Source of the DNA: CAZART01 sp964487555 | Lineage (GTDB): Bacteria; Bacteroidota; Rhodothermia; Rhodothermales; VXPQ01 | DNA length: 64,000 nt | Direction: 5' to 3' | Assembly: GCA_964487555.1 (NCBI GenBank) | Contig: CAZART010000002.1 | Span: 1-64,000 of the forward strand | In this document: positions 1-9,493 of the stretch, piece after piece | How positions within the stretch are numbered: position 1 is the first letter of the stretch | Layout: every line of letters begins with the position of its first letter | Notes under the pieces: generated by a model | The model's input: only the letters and a program-made list of their open reading frames with translations | What the model was told of the DNA's origin: nothing | Databases searched by the model: none | Program-made: the position numbers and the translations under genes

Positions 1-644
1 AGGTCTACCGCCTCCAGGGTGTGACGATCAACGACAAGCACATCGAGGTGATCGTTCGCCAGATGATGCAGAAGGTCCGCGTCACGGATCCGGGCGACAC
101 GACACTGCTCGAGGACGACACGGTTGACCGCTTCGTGCTGGAAGAGCTGAACGACCGGCTCTACGATCGCTTCGTCGTGGTCGAGCCCGGCGCGTCGAAT
201 CTCGGAATCGGAGACGTCGTCGATCGTCGTCGCCTTCGCGAAGTAAATTCGGAGATGAAGCGCCAGGACCTCGCGCAGGTCGAGGTGCGCGATACCGAGC
301 CCGCCGTCGCCGAGCCGATCCTGCTGGGTATTACGCAGGCGGCCCTGTCGACCGATTCGTTCATCTCCGCGGCCTCCTTTCAGGAGACGACAAAGGTGCT
401 CACGAACGCGGCGATCAAGGCCGAGGTCGATCCTCTGTATGGCCTGAAGGAGAACGTCATCGTCGGGCATCCGATACCGGCCGGTACGGGACAGCGCCAA
501 TTCCGCGACATGGTGGTCGGATCACGGAAGGAGCTGGCCGAACTCCAGGCCGCCCTCGGCGGCGAAGCCGACCGCGTCCCCTCGGGCGCCGGCACATCGG
601 GCGACGGCGCGACGGACGGCCAGGCCGAGGAAATCGGAGCGTAG
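1..644 (+). CDS. rpoC: DNA-directed RNA polymerase subunit beta' (RpoC), C-terminal part
   Basis: This is the 3' end of the gene for the largest RNA polymerase subunit; the reading frame is open from base 3 and the gene begins outside the window. The visible 213 or so residues match the conserved C-terminal part of beta': a YRLQGV start, the segment INDKHIEVIVRQMM, then LLGITQAAL, STDSFISAASFQET, and AAI-K-DPL-GLKENVI-G, which are the jaw and clamp-anchoring elements around the active-centre base. The acidic, Gly/Thr-rich tail after residue 180 is variable in the family. The gene ends in front of a strong intrinsic terminator at 683-718. Start codons inside the frame, such as GTG 21, are internal. 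Confidence 0.97.
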   Translation, partial: VYRLQGVTINDKHIEVIVRQMMQKVRVTDPGDTTLLEDDTVDRFVLEELNDRLYDRFVVVEPGASNLGIGDVVDRRRLREVNSEMKRQDLAQVEVRDTEPAVAEPILLGITQAALSTDSFISAASFQETTKVLTNAAIKAEVDPLYGLKENVIVGHPIPAGTGQRQFRDMVVGSRKELAELQAALGGEADRVPSGAGTSGDGATDGQAEEIGA

Positions 645-682
645 GCGTCCGTCGTTGTCATTCGCGTGATAAACACGTAGCG

Positions 683-718
683 AAAACCCCGGTCGCCAAG
701 CACGGCGGCCGGGGTTTT
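683..718. terminator. Bidirectional intrinsic terminator between rpoC and the DinB-like gene
   Basis: A near-perfect stem pairs AAAACCCCGG at its left with CCGGGGTTTT at its right. A CGCC/GGCG extension and a short AAGCAC loop lie between. The stem carries an A-run on the left and a T-run on the right, so it can end transcription of rpoC from the left and of the convergent minus-strand gene at 757-1302. Confidence 0.85.
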
Positions 719-756
719 CTGCTTCTCTCCAGCCGCGTTCGCAAGAGTTCGCGCGA

Positions 757-1302
757 CTACGTCGCGAGCAGCGCTTCGATCTGGTTCAGGTGGCGGTCGC
801 CGTGATCGGCGAGTACGACGAAGACGTCGCCGAGGTTGAGCGTGATGAGATTCGAGGCAGGGGAGGAGAGGCGTACCGATTTCCAGTGAAGCGCCGCACC
901 TCGTTCCAGGGCGCTGAGTACTTCCTCCTGGCTGCACAGGAATCGACTCAATGAGTCCGCGTCGCACTTCGGGTCGATGGGCTTGAATACGGACGGCGTC
1001 TTCACCTTGATGGACGTGGTGACCGCCCACCGGATCAGTCGTCCGCCCACGGTCGGTCTCCAGTCGCGCCGCGACGACGGCTCGGCCGTCGCCATCGCAG
1101 TATCGAGCTTCGGAAGGTACAGCCGATTCATTACGGCGAGGTGTTCGAGGATGGCGGCCGGGCTCCAGCCTCCGTCGGGCCGGGGTTGCGTAAGCCTGCC
1201 GTCGTCCACGCCACCGACAAGCCTGCGGGCGCGCCCGAGCTGGTTCGTCAATCGCTCACGCGCATAGGCCGCTAGTTCCTTCTGGTCTGAGAATGATCGC
1301 AT
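757..1302 (-). CDS. DinB-fold family protein
   Basis: This 181-aa protein looks like a DinB/YfiT-fold four-helix metal-binding protein. The sequence PDGGWSPAAILEHLAVMNR (about residues 40-60) is the typical first-histidine segment, and ADHGDRHLNQIEALL at the C-terminus is the paired last-helix motif (HxxxH), the usual Ni/Zn ligands. Family members are thiol transferases or unknown stress proteins; the substrate cannot be read from sequence. The frame stays open upstream as far as 2073, but that stretch is antisense to peptidase T. The start MRSFSDQKEL at 1302 is therefore chosen because it lies in the gap before pepT. It is convergent with rpoC and co-oriented with pepT, 35 bases downstream. 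Confidence 0.8.
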   Translation of the reverse strand: MRSFSDQKELAAYARERLTNQLGRARRLVGGVDDGRLTQPRPDGGWSPAAILEHLAVMNRLYLPKLDTAMATAEPSSRRDWRPTVGGRLIRWAVTTSIKVKTPSVFKPIDPKCDADSLSRFLCSQEEVLSALERGAALHWKSVRLSSPASNLITLNLGDVFVVLADHGDRHLNQIEALLAT

Positions 1303-1337
1303 AGCATTCGGATAAGTAGATTGCGAGTAAAGTCGCT

Positions 1338-2576
1338 CTACGGCGCCCCGTGCCGTGCCCAGTATCCGACGAGCGCCTTCACGAAAGCGAGCGCCTGCTC
1401 CAGATTCTGCACCGTGTTCCACTCGAAGCGGCTGTGGAAGTCGTGGCCGCCGGTGAACAGGTTCGGTGTGGGGATGCCCAGCTCCGACAACCGCGCGCCA
1501 TCCGTGCCGCCGCGCACGAGTTTCTCGTCCAACGCGAAGCCCATCTCCTCCGCCGTCGCATGGACGAATTCGACCGCACGCGAATCGACGCCGTCGATGT
1601 AAGCACGCATATTGCGGTACTGGTCCCGGATCGTCAGCGAAAGATGCGCGCGCGGATGCCTTTCGCGCAGGCGCTCGACCAGCGACGTGACAAACTGCTT
1701 GCGGCGGGCGAGACCCTCCTCGGAGAAATCGCGAAGAATCAGTTTGAGACGCACGCGAGCGGGATCGCCCTCGAACACCGTGTGGGGGTGGATGTAGCCC
1801 TCTCGCCCGGATGTCGTCTCCGGCGCCTCGTCGCTCGGCAGGGCCGCGATGAACTCCCCGACGATTCGGACGGCATTGACCATGATGCCTTTCGCGTACC
1901 CCGGATGAACCATCACGCCCTCCACCTCGAGGACCGCCTCCGCGGCATTGAACGTCTCGGAGTAAACGGCATTCGTACCGCCACCGTCGACGGTGTAGGC
2001 GACACGGGCGCCGAATCGAGTCAGGTCTAGCTTGTCCACACCCCTTCCTATTTCCTCGTCTACCGTAAAGCACAGCCGTAGCTCCGGCCGCGGAGCATCC
2101 GAACCTACAAGATCCTCCGCCAGCTGCGTCAGAATCGCCACGCCCGCTTTGTCGTCGCTTCCCAGGAGCGTCGAGCCGTCGCTCGTGATCACATCGTGAC
2201 CGATGTGGTCGAGAAGCTCCGGGGTCTCGGCCGGATCGAGCCGAACGTCGCCCGCCGGAAGACGAATGACGCCACCCCCGTAGCCGAAGTGCACGAGCGG
2301 ATCCGCCGCCCCGGGCTCATCAGGCGACGTATCGACGTGCGCCAGAAGCCCCAAAGGCGGAACGCCGTCGGCGCGGCGAGCGGGAACGGTGCCGTACACG
2401 TAGCCGAATTCGTCGAGCTCGACATCCCCCAGCCCAGCCTCCCGCAGCTCCGTAGCGAGCAACCGGCTGAGGTGCGTCTGTCTCTCCGTCGAAGGCGTCG
2501 ACGAGGATTCGGGGTCCGACTGTGTGTCGATCTGTACGTACCGTAAGAACCGGCGCGCCACGCTCGGAAGCCCCAT
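1338..2576 (-). CDS. pepT: Peptidase T (tripeptide aminopeptidase, M20B)
   Basis: A cytosolic di-zinc aminopeptidase that releases the N-terminal residue of tripeptides. The start MGLPSVARRFLRYVQIDTQS aligns with the N-terminus of known PepT enzymes and gives 412 aa, close to the usual 408. An in-frame ATG at 2609 would add 11 residues. Motifs in order: AHVDTSPD (first zinc His and catalytic Asp), TLLGSDDKAG (bridging Asp), TVDEEIGRGV (catalytic Glu and zinc Glu), the dimerisation lid domain around residues 200-310, RGGTDGARLS, and FTGGHDFHSRFEW (last zinc His). All ligands are present, so the enzyme should be active. The DinB-like gene follows on the same strand. Confidence 0.95.
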   Translation of the reverse strand: MGLPSVARRFLRYVQIDTQSDPESSSTPSTERQTHLSRLLATELREAGLGDVELDEFGYVYGTVPARRADGVPPLGLLAHVDTSPDEPGAADPLVHFGYGGGVIRLPAGDVRLDPAETPELLDHIGHDVITSDGSTLLGSDDKAGVAILTQLAEDLVGSDAPRPELRLCFTVDEEIGRGVDKLDLTRFGARVAYTVDGGGTNAVYSETFNAAEAVLEVEGVMVHPGYAKGIMVNAVRIVGEFIAALPSDEAPETTSGREGYIHPHTVFEGDPARVRLKLILRDFSEEGLARRKQFVTSLVERLRERHPRAHLSLTIRDQYRNMRAYIDGVDSRAVEFVHATAEEMGFALDEKLVRGGTDGARLSELGIPTPNLFTGGHDFHSRFEWNTVQNLEQALAFVKALVGYWARHGAP

Positions 2577-2700
2577 TATCCGCGGATCGTCCACGCGTAC
2601 GCTGTGCATACAGAAGGTGTGTTAATACTCTACCACGTTACCGTAACAATGCCGCCGCGTTTACGTAAGCCGGAGTCCTACCCATCAAAGCGAAGATCTC

Positions 2701-3612
2701 ATGATCCTGATCCGACATGCCGCCCGAGGCACCGTCCTCCTGTTCACCGCGCTGATGCTGCTTGCCGTCAACGTACGGGCCGGTGACGTTATCGATATCA
2801 AGGATACCGTCAAGAAGTCGTATAAGGTTCAGCCCGGCGGTACACTTTTTCTGGACATCGATCACGGCAACGTGGAGGTCGAATCCCACTCGGGCAACGA
2901 AGTTCGCATCGAAATCGAACGCACTGTCTCCTCCGACAACCGGGATGAAGCAAAGCGAGCGCTCGATCGGCACCAACTATCGCTCGAAGAGCAAAACAAC
3001 AACGTCTATATCGAATCGCGCTACGACAAGAATGACGGTTTCTGGCGCGTGATGGGGTCGAAAAATCGGATGAAGGTGCTCGTCAAAGTGCAGGTTCCAC
3101 GTGCGTATAACGTCGACTTTCAGACAGGTGCTGGAAATGTTGCGGTGGGCGACGTCGCGGGGCAAATCCACGGCGTCACCGGGGCGGGCAACATTACGAT
3201 CGGCGCCGTCGAGGGCCCCGTCGACGTCTCGTCCGGATCCGGTAACGTCGAGATCGAAGGCGCTCTGGGCCGCGTCGAAGCCAATACGGGTGCCGGTAAC
3301 GTGAGAGCCCGCGACGTTCGCGGTGAGGCCGAGATCAATACCGGGGCCGGCAATATTGAGGCGTACATCACGCGTCAACCGAGCGACGAGTCGAGATTTC
3401 ACACCGGCGCCGGCAACGTCACCGTCTATTTGGGATCGGGCGTGGGCGTTTCCGTCGACGCCGAGGCGAGCGTCGGATCCGCGAGCTGCGACTTTCCCCT
3501 ATCGATCGAAGGCAAGTGGATGAGAAAGTCCTTCAGCGGCAATGTCAACGGCGGCGGTCCTGACCTGGAACTCCGGGCCGGCGTCGGCAACGTGGCGCTG
3601 AAAAAGATGTAG
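2701..3612 (+). CDS. Secreted DUF4097-type beta-repeat protein
   Basis: A 303-aa exported protein. Residues 1-27 form a signal peptide (hydrophobic VLLFTALMLLAV, cleavage near VRA-GD). The body is a right-handed beta-roll of the DUF4097 (putative adhesin) family. From about residue 140 there are seven repeats of a [TSA]G[ASV]GN[VI] signature: TGAGNV, TGAGNI, SGSGNV, TGAGNV, TGAGNI, TGAGNV and, at the end, AGVGNV. Most are separated by 17-20 residues, and the last two by about 50. The function is unknown in the family, where members are often envelope or extracytoplasmic proteins. It stands alone, divergent from pepT, and is followed by a clear terminator. Confidence 0.85.
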   Translation: MILIRHAARGTVLLFTALMLLAVNVRAGDVIDIKDTVKKSYKVQPGGTLFLDIDHGNVEVESHSGNEVRIEIERTVSSDNRDEAKRALDRHQLSLEEQNNNVYIESRYDKNDGFWRVMGSKNRMKVLVKVQVPRAYNVDFQTGAGNVAVGDVAGQIHGVTGAGNITIGAVEGPVDVSSGSGNVEIEGALGRVEANTGAGNVRARDVRGEAEINTGAGNIEAYITRQPSDESRFHTGAGNVTVYLGSGVGVSVDAEASVGSASCDFPLSIEGKWMRKSFSGNVNGGGPDLELRAGVGNVALKKM

Positions 3613-3655
3613 ACGATTTGATCAAGTATCCGTCGCCCACAGCGCGCCGATTGAC

Positions 3656-3696
3656 GAAGCCGGCATCCTCAAAAGAAGGTGCCGGCTTCATTTTTT
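3656..3696 (+). terminator. Intrinsic terminator after the DUF4097 gene
   Basis: A perfect 10-bp stem, GAAGCCGGCA pairing with TGCCGGCTTC, is separated by a 14-base loop and followed by ATTTTTT. It overlaps the extreme 5' end of the frame that leads into the acyl-CoA synthetase, which is one reason to place that gene's start further downstream. Confidence 0.9.
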
Positions 3697-3814
3697 GAAG
3701 AACGGTGTTGAACCTCGCCGAACGAGATCGTCATCGCCCTCGAGGATCTCACCTCTCTCTGGCTGGTTATTACCTGAAAGCGCATCGCGCCCCTCCATCC
3801 TTGATGATGTCAAG

Positions 3815-5737
3815 ATGATGATACACACCGCCCCGGCCGGGACCGGCACGTCGTACCGGGGGATGACGCTGACGAAGATCCTCTACGATGCAGCCGCGCG
3901 CTCGAACAACCCGCGGCTGCTCAATCAGCCTCAGGCGGACGAGTGGCGGCCGTTTTCGCTCGACAATTTTCGCCGCCACTCCGAGGAGACGGCGGTGGGC
4001 CTGCTCGATTTGGGTCTCCAGCGCGGCGACCGGGTCGCTTTGTACATGGAGAGCGACGCGTACTTCTGCATTGTCGACATGGCGTGCTTGATTGCAGGAC
4101 TGGTCGACGTACCGATCTATCTGACGCACGCATCCGAGCAGGTCAAGTTCGTCATCGATCATTCCGAGGCCACCACCGTCGTCGTTTCCACGCTGAAGCA
4201 CCTCGACGATATTCGTGACGTACTCGCCGATTGCCCGACCGTCAAGTACGTTGTCGTCGCCGAGATGTCGTACGATGATGAAGTTGAGCCGCTGCCCGGC
4301 GACGCTGCCGTCACCAATATCGCCGACGTGCGAGAACAGGGGCGAGGCCGGATTCACGATAACGTAGACGGCGTCCAGGATCTTCTCCAACAAATTCAAC
4401 CCGACGATCTGGCGACGATCATCTACACGAGCGGCACTACCGGACGGCCGAAAGGCGTGATGTTAACGCATGAGAATATTTCTCACAACGCGCTCACGGC
4501 GTTTTCAGGGCTGCCGGACTACCAATCGGGCCCCGACGGGGAGATCGCCATCTCTTTTCTTCCGCTGACGCACATTTTCGCAAGAGCGCTTTATTACGGC
4601 TACATCTATCACGCTTCGACGCTTTACTTTTCTACGCCGGAGCGACTGGCCGAGAGCATCAAACGGGTGCATCCCACGATTTTTGCAACGGTACCTCGCG
4701 TGCTGGAGAAAGTGTACGGATCCATCCTGGACCGCATCTCGGAGATGTCTCCCCTGAAGCAGCGCATCGCTCACTGGGCGCTCTCGGTAGGCGAGCGATA
4801 CGAGATCGGACGTGAACCTTCGCTGTTTCTAAAGCTGCAGCTGCAGCTGGCCGACCGGCTCATGTTCAGACAGTGGCGCGAAGCGCTCGGCGGCTCGGTC
4901 AAGTACATTATTTCGGGTGGAGCGGCATTGAGCCCCCGACTTGCGAATCTGTTTGCCGCGGCCGGCGTGACGGTGCTGCAAGGGTATGGACTCACCGAGA
5001 CGAGCCCCGTCATCGCCTTCAATCGCCCGGCCCGAAATAGGGCCGGTACCGTCGGCGAGCCGATCCCTGACGTCGAAGTGAAGATTGCCGAGGATGGAGA
5101 GATTCTGACCCGCGGGCCGCACATCATGAAGGGATACTTTCGAGACGAAGAGCGAACGAAGAAGGTGATCGATAAGGATGGCTGGTTCCATACCGGGGAC
5201 ATCGGGGAATTCACGGAAGCCGGCCACCTCCGAATCACCGATCGGAAAAAGGATCTCTTCAAGCTCTCGACGGGAAAATATGTGATGCCCCAGCCCATCG
5301 AGAACCGCCTCACGACGAATCCGCTCATCGAGCAGGCCGTGGTCGTGGGGAGTGACTTCAAGTACTGTACGGCGCTGCTCTTTCCCGACCAGGACAAGCT
5401 CCGGACGTTCGCAAAATCACGGGGCGTCAACGGCAAGTCGGACGTCGAGGACCTGCTCAGGCACGACGTGGTTCGCGACCGTTTCAGAGCCCTGGTAGAA
5501 GAGGCCAATAAGGGAATGGACCCATGGTCGCGCGTGAAGCGATGTAAACTCGTTGCCGCGCACCTCACTCCTGAGAATGGTCTCCTGACGCCCACCATGA
5601 AAGTCCGCAGAGCCAGGGTTCAGGAGGAATTCGCCGAGGAAATCGAATCGATGTACGAGGATGCGGACGAAGGATCGTACATCGTTGTCGAATCGCACGA
5701 TGCGGGCGAAAAGCGCGCCGCACACGCTGCAGCATAG
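3815..5737 (+). CDS. fadD: Long-chain acyl-CoA synthetase (AMP-forming)
   Basis: Activates fatty acids to acyl-CoA with ATP and CoA, the first step of the beta-oxidation operon it leads. It is a 640-aa ANL-superfamily enzyme. The P-loop motif TIIYTSGTTGRPKGVMLTH lies near residue 205, followed by QGYGLTETSPV, the GDIGEF/DRKKD hinge region near residue 470, and a K-containing C-terminal lid. The length and the KLSTGKYVMPQPIE segment fit the long-chain (FadD15/FACL-like) branch found in Bacteroidota. The frame is open from 3695, but that part overlaps the terminator and is unlike the family, so ATG 3815 is chosen (ATG 3818 and a later ATG at MTLTK are alternatives). Confidence 0.92.
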   Translation: MMIHTAPAGTGTSYRGMTLTKILYDAAARSNNPRLLNQPQADEWRPFSLDNFRRHSEETAVGLLDLGLQRGDRVALYMESDAYFCIVDMACLIAGLVDVPIYLTHASEQVKFVIDHSEATTVVVSTLKHLDDIRDVLADCPTVKYVVVAEMSYDDEVEPLPGDAAVTNIADVREQGRGRIHDNVDGVQDLLQQIQPDDLATIIYTSGTTGRPKGVMLTHENISHNALTAFSGLPDYQSGPDGEIAISFLPLTHIFARALYYGYIYHASTLYFSTPERLAESIKRVHPTIFATVPRVLEKVYGSILDRISEMSPLKQRIAHWALSVGERYEIGREPSLFLKLQLQLADRLMFRQWREALGGSVKYIISGGAALSPRLANLFAAAGVTVLQGYGLTETSPVIAFNRPARNRAGTVGEPIPDVEVKIAEDGEILTRGPHIMKGYFRDEERTKKVIDKDGWFHTGDIGEFTEAGHLRITDRKKDLFKLSTGKYVMPQPIENRLTTNPLIEQAVVVGSDFKYCTALLFPDQDKLRTFAKSRGVNGKSDVEDLLRHDVVRDRFRALVEEANKGMDPWSRVKRCKLVAAHLTPENGLLTPTMKVRRARVQEEFAEEIESMYEDADEGSYIVVESHDAGEKRAAHAAA

Positions 5738-5838
5738 GCGGTCTTGTGGCGAGAGCAGGACTCGGTGCACGGGCCGATCTCCAGCCTGAAGCGGGCTCGG
5801 ACACGAGAAAGAAAACATAGCTACGGATACTACACGCG

Positions 5839-8250
5839 ATGGAGGCAACCCGTCAGGCAACGGAATCCACCACCTTCGATGCACCGCACGTATTTGCGCC
5901 CATCCGGACGGCTGCGGTGCTCGGCGCCGGGACGATGGGGGCACAGATAGCCGCCCACCTGGCCAACGCCGGGGTCGACGTGCGACTGCTCGACATCGCA
6001 CCGGAGAACGGGGCGGACAAGAACGAGATCGTGAACCGCGGGCTGCAGAATGCTCGCAAGGCCAGCCCGGCTCCGTTCTTCAGCAGCGACGCCGCGCTGC
6101 GAATAACGACCGGCAATTTCGACGATGATTTCAACAGCCTCACCGAGGTCGAATGGGTGATCGAGGCCGTCGTCGAACGCCTCGACGTAAAACGAAGCCT
6201 TTTTGAGCGAGTGGAAGCGACCGTCTCGCCGGATGCGATCGTTTCAACGAACACCAGCGGTATCTCGATTTCCACGATCGCTGAGGGGCGATCGGAATCT
6301 TTCCGCCGCCGGTTTCTGGGCACGCACTTCTTTAATCCTCCTCGGTATCTGAAACTGCTGGAGCTCATTCCGTCGGAGGAGACGGATCCCGCCGTCGTCC
6401 GGCGCATTGCGCATTTCGGCCGCATTTTCCTCGGGAAAGGCATTGTCGTAGCGAAGGACACCCCGTATTTCATCGGCAACCGGATCGGCGTGTACGCCAT
6501 GCTCCAGGCCATGCGGAAGTTCACCCAGGGCGATTATACGATCGAGGAGATCGATACGCTGACCGGCCCGCTGACGGGCCGGCCGAAGTCCGGCACGTTC
6601 CGTACGGCGGACGTCGTCGGACTGGACGTGATGAAGGACGTGGCGGAAAATCTCTACAGCGCCGTCCCGAACGATGAAGCGCGCGAGGCTTTCAAAACGC
6701 CTGCACTACTCGCGCGGCTTGTCGAGCGCGGATCGCTCGGGCAAAAATCGGGAGAGGGATTTTACCGGAAGGAGGGGAAATCCATCAAATCGGTCGATCC
6801 GGAATCGCTGGAATATCGCGAAGCGTCCGAGCAGCGGCTTGCGAACGTGGAGTCGATCCGGAAAGAGGGATCGCTCATCGAACGTCTGCGCGCGCTGTAC
6901 GCTGACGAGGGCCGCGCCGGATCTTTTTTTCGCGACACCACGCTCGACGTGCTGACGTACAGCGCTCGTCGCATTCCCGAGATCACGGATAACCCCGCCG
7001 ACCTCGATCGTGCGATTCGTTGGGGCTTCGGATGGGAAATGGGACCGTTCGAGATCTGGGACGTCCTCGGATTCGGGCGCATCGTGGAGGACGCGTCCTC
7101 GCTCGGATATGACGTGGCCGGCTGGATAGACGCCATGCGGCGCCAGGGTCTCAACTCGTTTTATCAGCTATCCAACAGCCACCGATCTGTTTACCTGCCG
7201 CCCGAGGGCGCGTATTTCGAGGATCCAAGCCCGAGCGACCACCTGTCTGTCGCCGTGATCAAGAGGGCGGGCGAGCCTGAAATCTGGTCATCTGAAGCGG
7301 CGGCCCTGCTTGACATCGGGCACGGTGTTGCGCTCTATGAGTTCAGGTCCAAGGCAAATACGCTCGGAAGCGCCGTCATTCAGGGCCTGCGCGAGGCAAT
7401 CGATCGCGTCGAACGGGATTCCAAGCTCAAAGGCCTGGTTGTGGGCAATGAGGGAAAGAATTTCTCGGTCGGCGCCAATCTCGTCGAGATGGCCGGCGCC
7501 GTCAAGCAAGGTGAGTTCGAGCGCCTGGAAGCGTACCTTCGCGAGTTTCAGGACACGATTCAGCGCATCCGGTATGCCCGGAAGCCCGTCTGCGTCGCCG
7601 TGCATCAGCGCGTCCTCGGCGGAGCTTGCGAGATGATTATGGCTTGTCCGAATCCGGTCGCTGCAGCCGAGAGCTACGTAGGGCTCGTTGAGCTCGGCGT
7701 CGGCCTCATCCCGGCCGGAACGGGCAGCATGCGGCTCGCCGAGATGGCCGCACGGGCGGCGCCGAATGCACATCCCAACTACATCCAGGCAGTGCTGCAG
7801 GGGTTCTTTGAAAACGTCGCCATGGCGAAGGTGGCCTCGAGTGCCGCAGAGGCGCAGGAGATGGGTTATCTCGCACCTCACGCCCGCATCGTCATGCACG
7901 AAGATCGTAGGATCTACGTGGCGCGCGAAGAAGTACGGCGCCTCTCGCACGAAGGCTACATGCCTCCCGTGCGCAGCCGATTTATTGCGCTGGGTCGCCC
8001 GACTGCCGCCGCACTGGAGGTCACCGTTCAACAGTACCTGGAAGGCGAGTTCATCACGGCGTACGACGCCTTTCTGGCCAACCGTCTGGCGTACGCCATG
8101 ACCGGTGGAGAACTCACGGCGCCGCAAGAAGTCGATGAAGAGTACTTGCTGGAGCTCGAGAGAGAGGTGTTTTTTGGACTGCTGGGCCGGAAGGAGACGA
8201 TCGACCGCATCACTCACATGCTCGAGAAAGGTAAGCCGCTGCGGAACTGA
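5839..8250 (+). CDS. fadN: 3-hydroxyacyl-CoA dehydrogenase / enoyl-CoA hydratase fusion (FadN type)
   Basis: A bifunctional beta-oxidation enzyme: hydration of trans-2-enoyl-CoA and NAD-dependent oxidation of 3-hydroxyacyl-CoA. The 803 aa are ordered dehydrogenase first, hydratase last, as in Bacillus FadN and opposite to E. coli FadB. AAVLGAGTMGAQIA (about 24-37) is the NAD site. GTHFFNPP (about 161) carries the catalytic His. Two 3HCDH C-terminal domains follow to about 440. The crotonase domain starts near 490, with FSVGANL for the oxyanion hole and the two acidic positions in GGACEMI (about 595) and ELGVGLIPAG (about 618). The thiolase gene follows 49 bases later. Confidence 0.93.
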   Translation: MEATRQATESTTFDAPHVFAPIRTAAVLGAGTMGAQIAAHLANAGVDVRLLDIAPENGADKNEIVNRGLQNARKASPAPFFSSDAALRITTGNFDDDFNSLTEVEWVIEAVVERLDVKRSLFERVEATVSPDAIVSTNTSGISISTIAEGRSESFRRRFLGTHFFNPPRYLKLLELIPSEETDPAVVRRIAHFGRIFLGKGIVVAKDTPYFIGNRIGVYAMLQAMRKFTQGDYTIEEIDTLTGPLTGRPKSGTFRTADVVGLDVMKDVAENLYSAVPNDEAREAFKTPALLARLVERGSLGQKSGEGFYRKEGKSIKSVDPESLEYREASEQRLANVESIRKEGSLIERLRALYADEGRAGSFFRDTTLDVLTYSARRIPEITDNPADLDRAIRWGFGWEMGPFEIWDVLGFGRIVEDASSLGYDVAGWIDAMRRQGLNSFYQLSNSHRSVYLPPEGAYFEDPSPSDHLSVAVIKRAGEPEIWSSEAAALLDIGHGVALYEFRSKANTLGSAVIQGLREAIDRVERDSKLKGLVVGNEGKNFSVGANLVEMAGAVKQGEFERLEAYLREFQDTIQRIRYARKPVCVAVHQRVLGGACEMIMACPNPVAAAESYVGLVELGVGLIPAGTGSMRLAEMAARAAPNAHPNYIQAVLQGFFENVAMAKVASSAAEAQEMGYLAPHARIVMHEDRRIYVAREEVRRLSHEGYMPPVRSRFIALGRPTAAALEVTVQQYLEGEFITAYDAFLANRLAYAMTGGELTAPQEVDEEYLLELEREVFFGLLGRKETIDRITHMLEKGKPLRN

Positions 8251-8299
8251 GGCGCTCCCCTGGTATGGCCGACGTCCCACACACACTATTCACACCGAC

Positions 8300-9481
8300 A
8301 TGCAGAAGGCTTTCATCGTAAGCAGCGCGCGCACCGCGGTGGGTAAGGCGAACCGCGGATTACTTCGTCACTTCAGAACCGAGGAGATGGGCGCAGCGGC
8401 GGTCAAGGAATCCATCCGGCGAGTGCCGGGACTCGACCCCGAGATGGTAGACGATGTCCTCATAGGATGCGCCTTTCCCGAAGGACCTCAGGGTCAGAAC
8501 GTGGGCCGCATTATTGCACAGAAGGCCGGTCTTCCGGATGCCGTTCCCGGGGCGACGATCAACCGGTTCTGCTCTTCGGGTCTGCAAACGATCGCGACGG
8601 CCACGCAGGCCATCGCAACGGGTTTTGCCGATACTGTGGTCGCCGGGGGTGCGGAATCCATGAGCCTCGTCCCGATGACGGGCTACTTTTTCCAGCCGGA
8701 TCCGGCGACGGTCAACGAAGACGTGAACGTCTACGTCTCGATGGGCATCACCGCCGAAAACGTGGCGGCAAAATACGACGTGTCGCGTGAGGATCAGGAT
8801 CGATTCGCACTGCGATCGCACGAGCGCGCCGTCGATGCGATTGAATCCGGCCGCTTTGAAAAGGAGATTTTTGCGCTCGACGTCAGTGAAGTCATTTATG
8901 AAAACGGCGGCACGACGCAAACCCGGAAACAGTTTTTGGTCGACGAGGGACCACGGCGCGACACCAATCTGGAGGCGCTTTCCGGGCTGAAGCCGGTTTT
9001 CAGGCGTGGGGGGACCGTAACGGCCGGGAACACCTCGCAGCGCTCCGACGGGGCCGCGGCATCGGTTGTGATGAGCGAGCGGCGGATGAAGGAAGTCGGT
9101 GCCGAGCCGATGGCGCGTCTGGTGGCGTTCGCGCTCGCGGGCGTCCCGCCGGAGCTCATGGGCGTCGGACCGATCGAGGCGATTCGAAAGGCGCTCAAGC
9201 AGGCCGATCTATCTGTGGACGACGTCGGATTGGTCGAGCTAAACGAAGCATTCGCCGCGCAGGCCCTTGCCGTTATCCGCGAGGTCGGACTCGACGGGGA
9301 GATCGTCAACGTGAACGGCGGCGCCATCGCGCTGGGACATCCACTCGGCTGCACCGGCGCCAAGCTCACCGCTACATTACTCCACGAGATGCAGCGAAGA
9401 GAAGTGCGCTACGGAATTTGCACGATGTGCATCGGCGGCGGCATGGGTGCCGCCGGCATTTTTGAAAATCTTATGCTCTGA
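8300..9481 (+). CDS. fadA: Acetyl-CoA C-acyltransferase (3-ketoacyl-CoA thiolase)
   Basis: Cleaves 3-ketoacyl-CoA with CoA to acetyl-CoA plus the shortened acyl-CoA, the last step of the cycle. It has 393 aa, the normal thiolase length. The nucleophile Cys91 lies in INRFCSSGLQ, GGAESMS is near 120, NEAFAAQ near 315, GGAIALGHPLG carries the catalytic His, and GICTMCIGGGMG the second Cys. ATG 8300 (MQKAFIVSSARTAVGK) matches the family N-terminus; the frame is open further upstream, but only inside the preceding gene. It is the third gene of the fad operon, and 12 bases separate it from the dehydrogenase gene. Confidence 0.95.
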   Translation: MQKAFIVSSARTAVGKANRGLLRHFRTEEMGAAAVKESIRRVPGLDPEMVDDVLIGCAFPEGPQGQNVGRIIAQKAGLPDAVPGATINRFCSSGLQTIATATQAIATGFADTVVAGGAESMSLVPMTGYFFQPDPATVNEDVNVYVSMGITAENVAAKYDVSREDQDRFALRSHERAVDAIESGRFEKEIFALDVSEVIYENGGTTQTRKQFLVDEGPRRDTNLEALSGLKPVFRRGGTVTAGNTSQRSDGAAASVVMSERRMKEVGAEPMARLVAFALAGVPPELMGVGPIEAIRKALKQADLSVDDVGLVELNEAFAAQALAVIREVGLDGEIVNVNGGAIALGHPLGCTGAKLTATLLHEMQRREVRYGICTMCIGGGMGAAGIFENLML

Positions 9482-9493
9482 CGGAACCGCGCT

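Noticed and set aside
1303..2073. Minus-strand open frame continuing upstream of the DinB-like gene
   Set aside because: It is another phase of the peptidase T gene, with Arg/Gly-rich low-complexity product; the true start is at 1302.
2637..2647. GTTACCGTAAC palindrome between pepT and the DUF4097 gene
   Set aside because: Only five-base arms; too short to call an operator without further copies.
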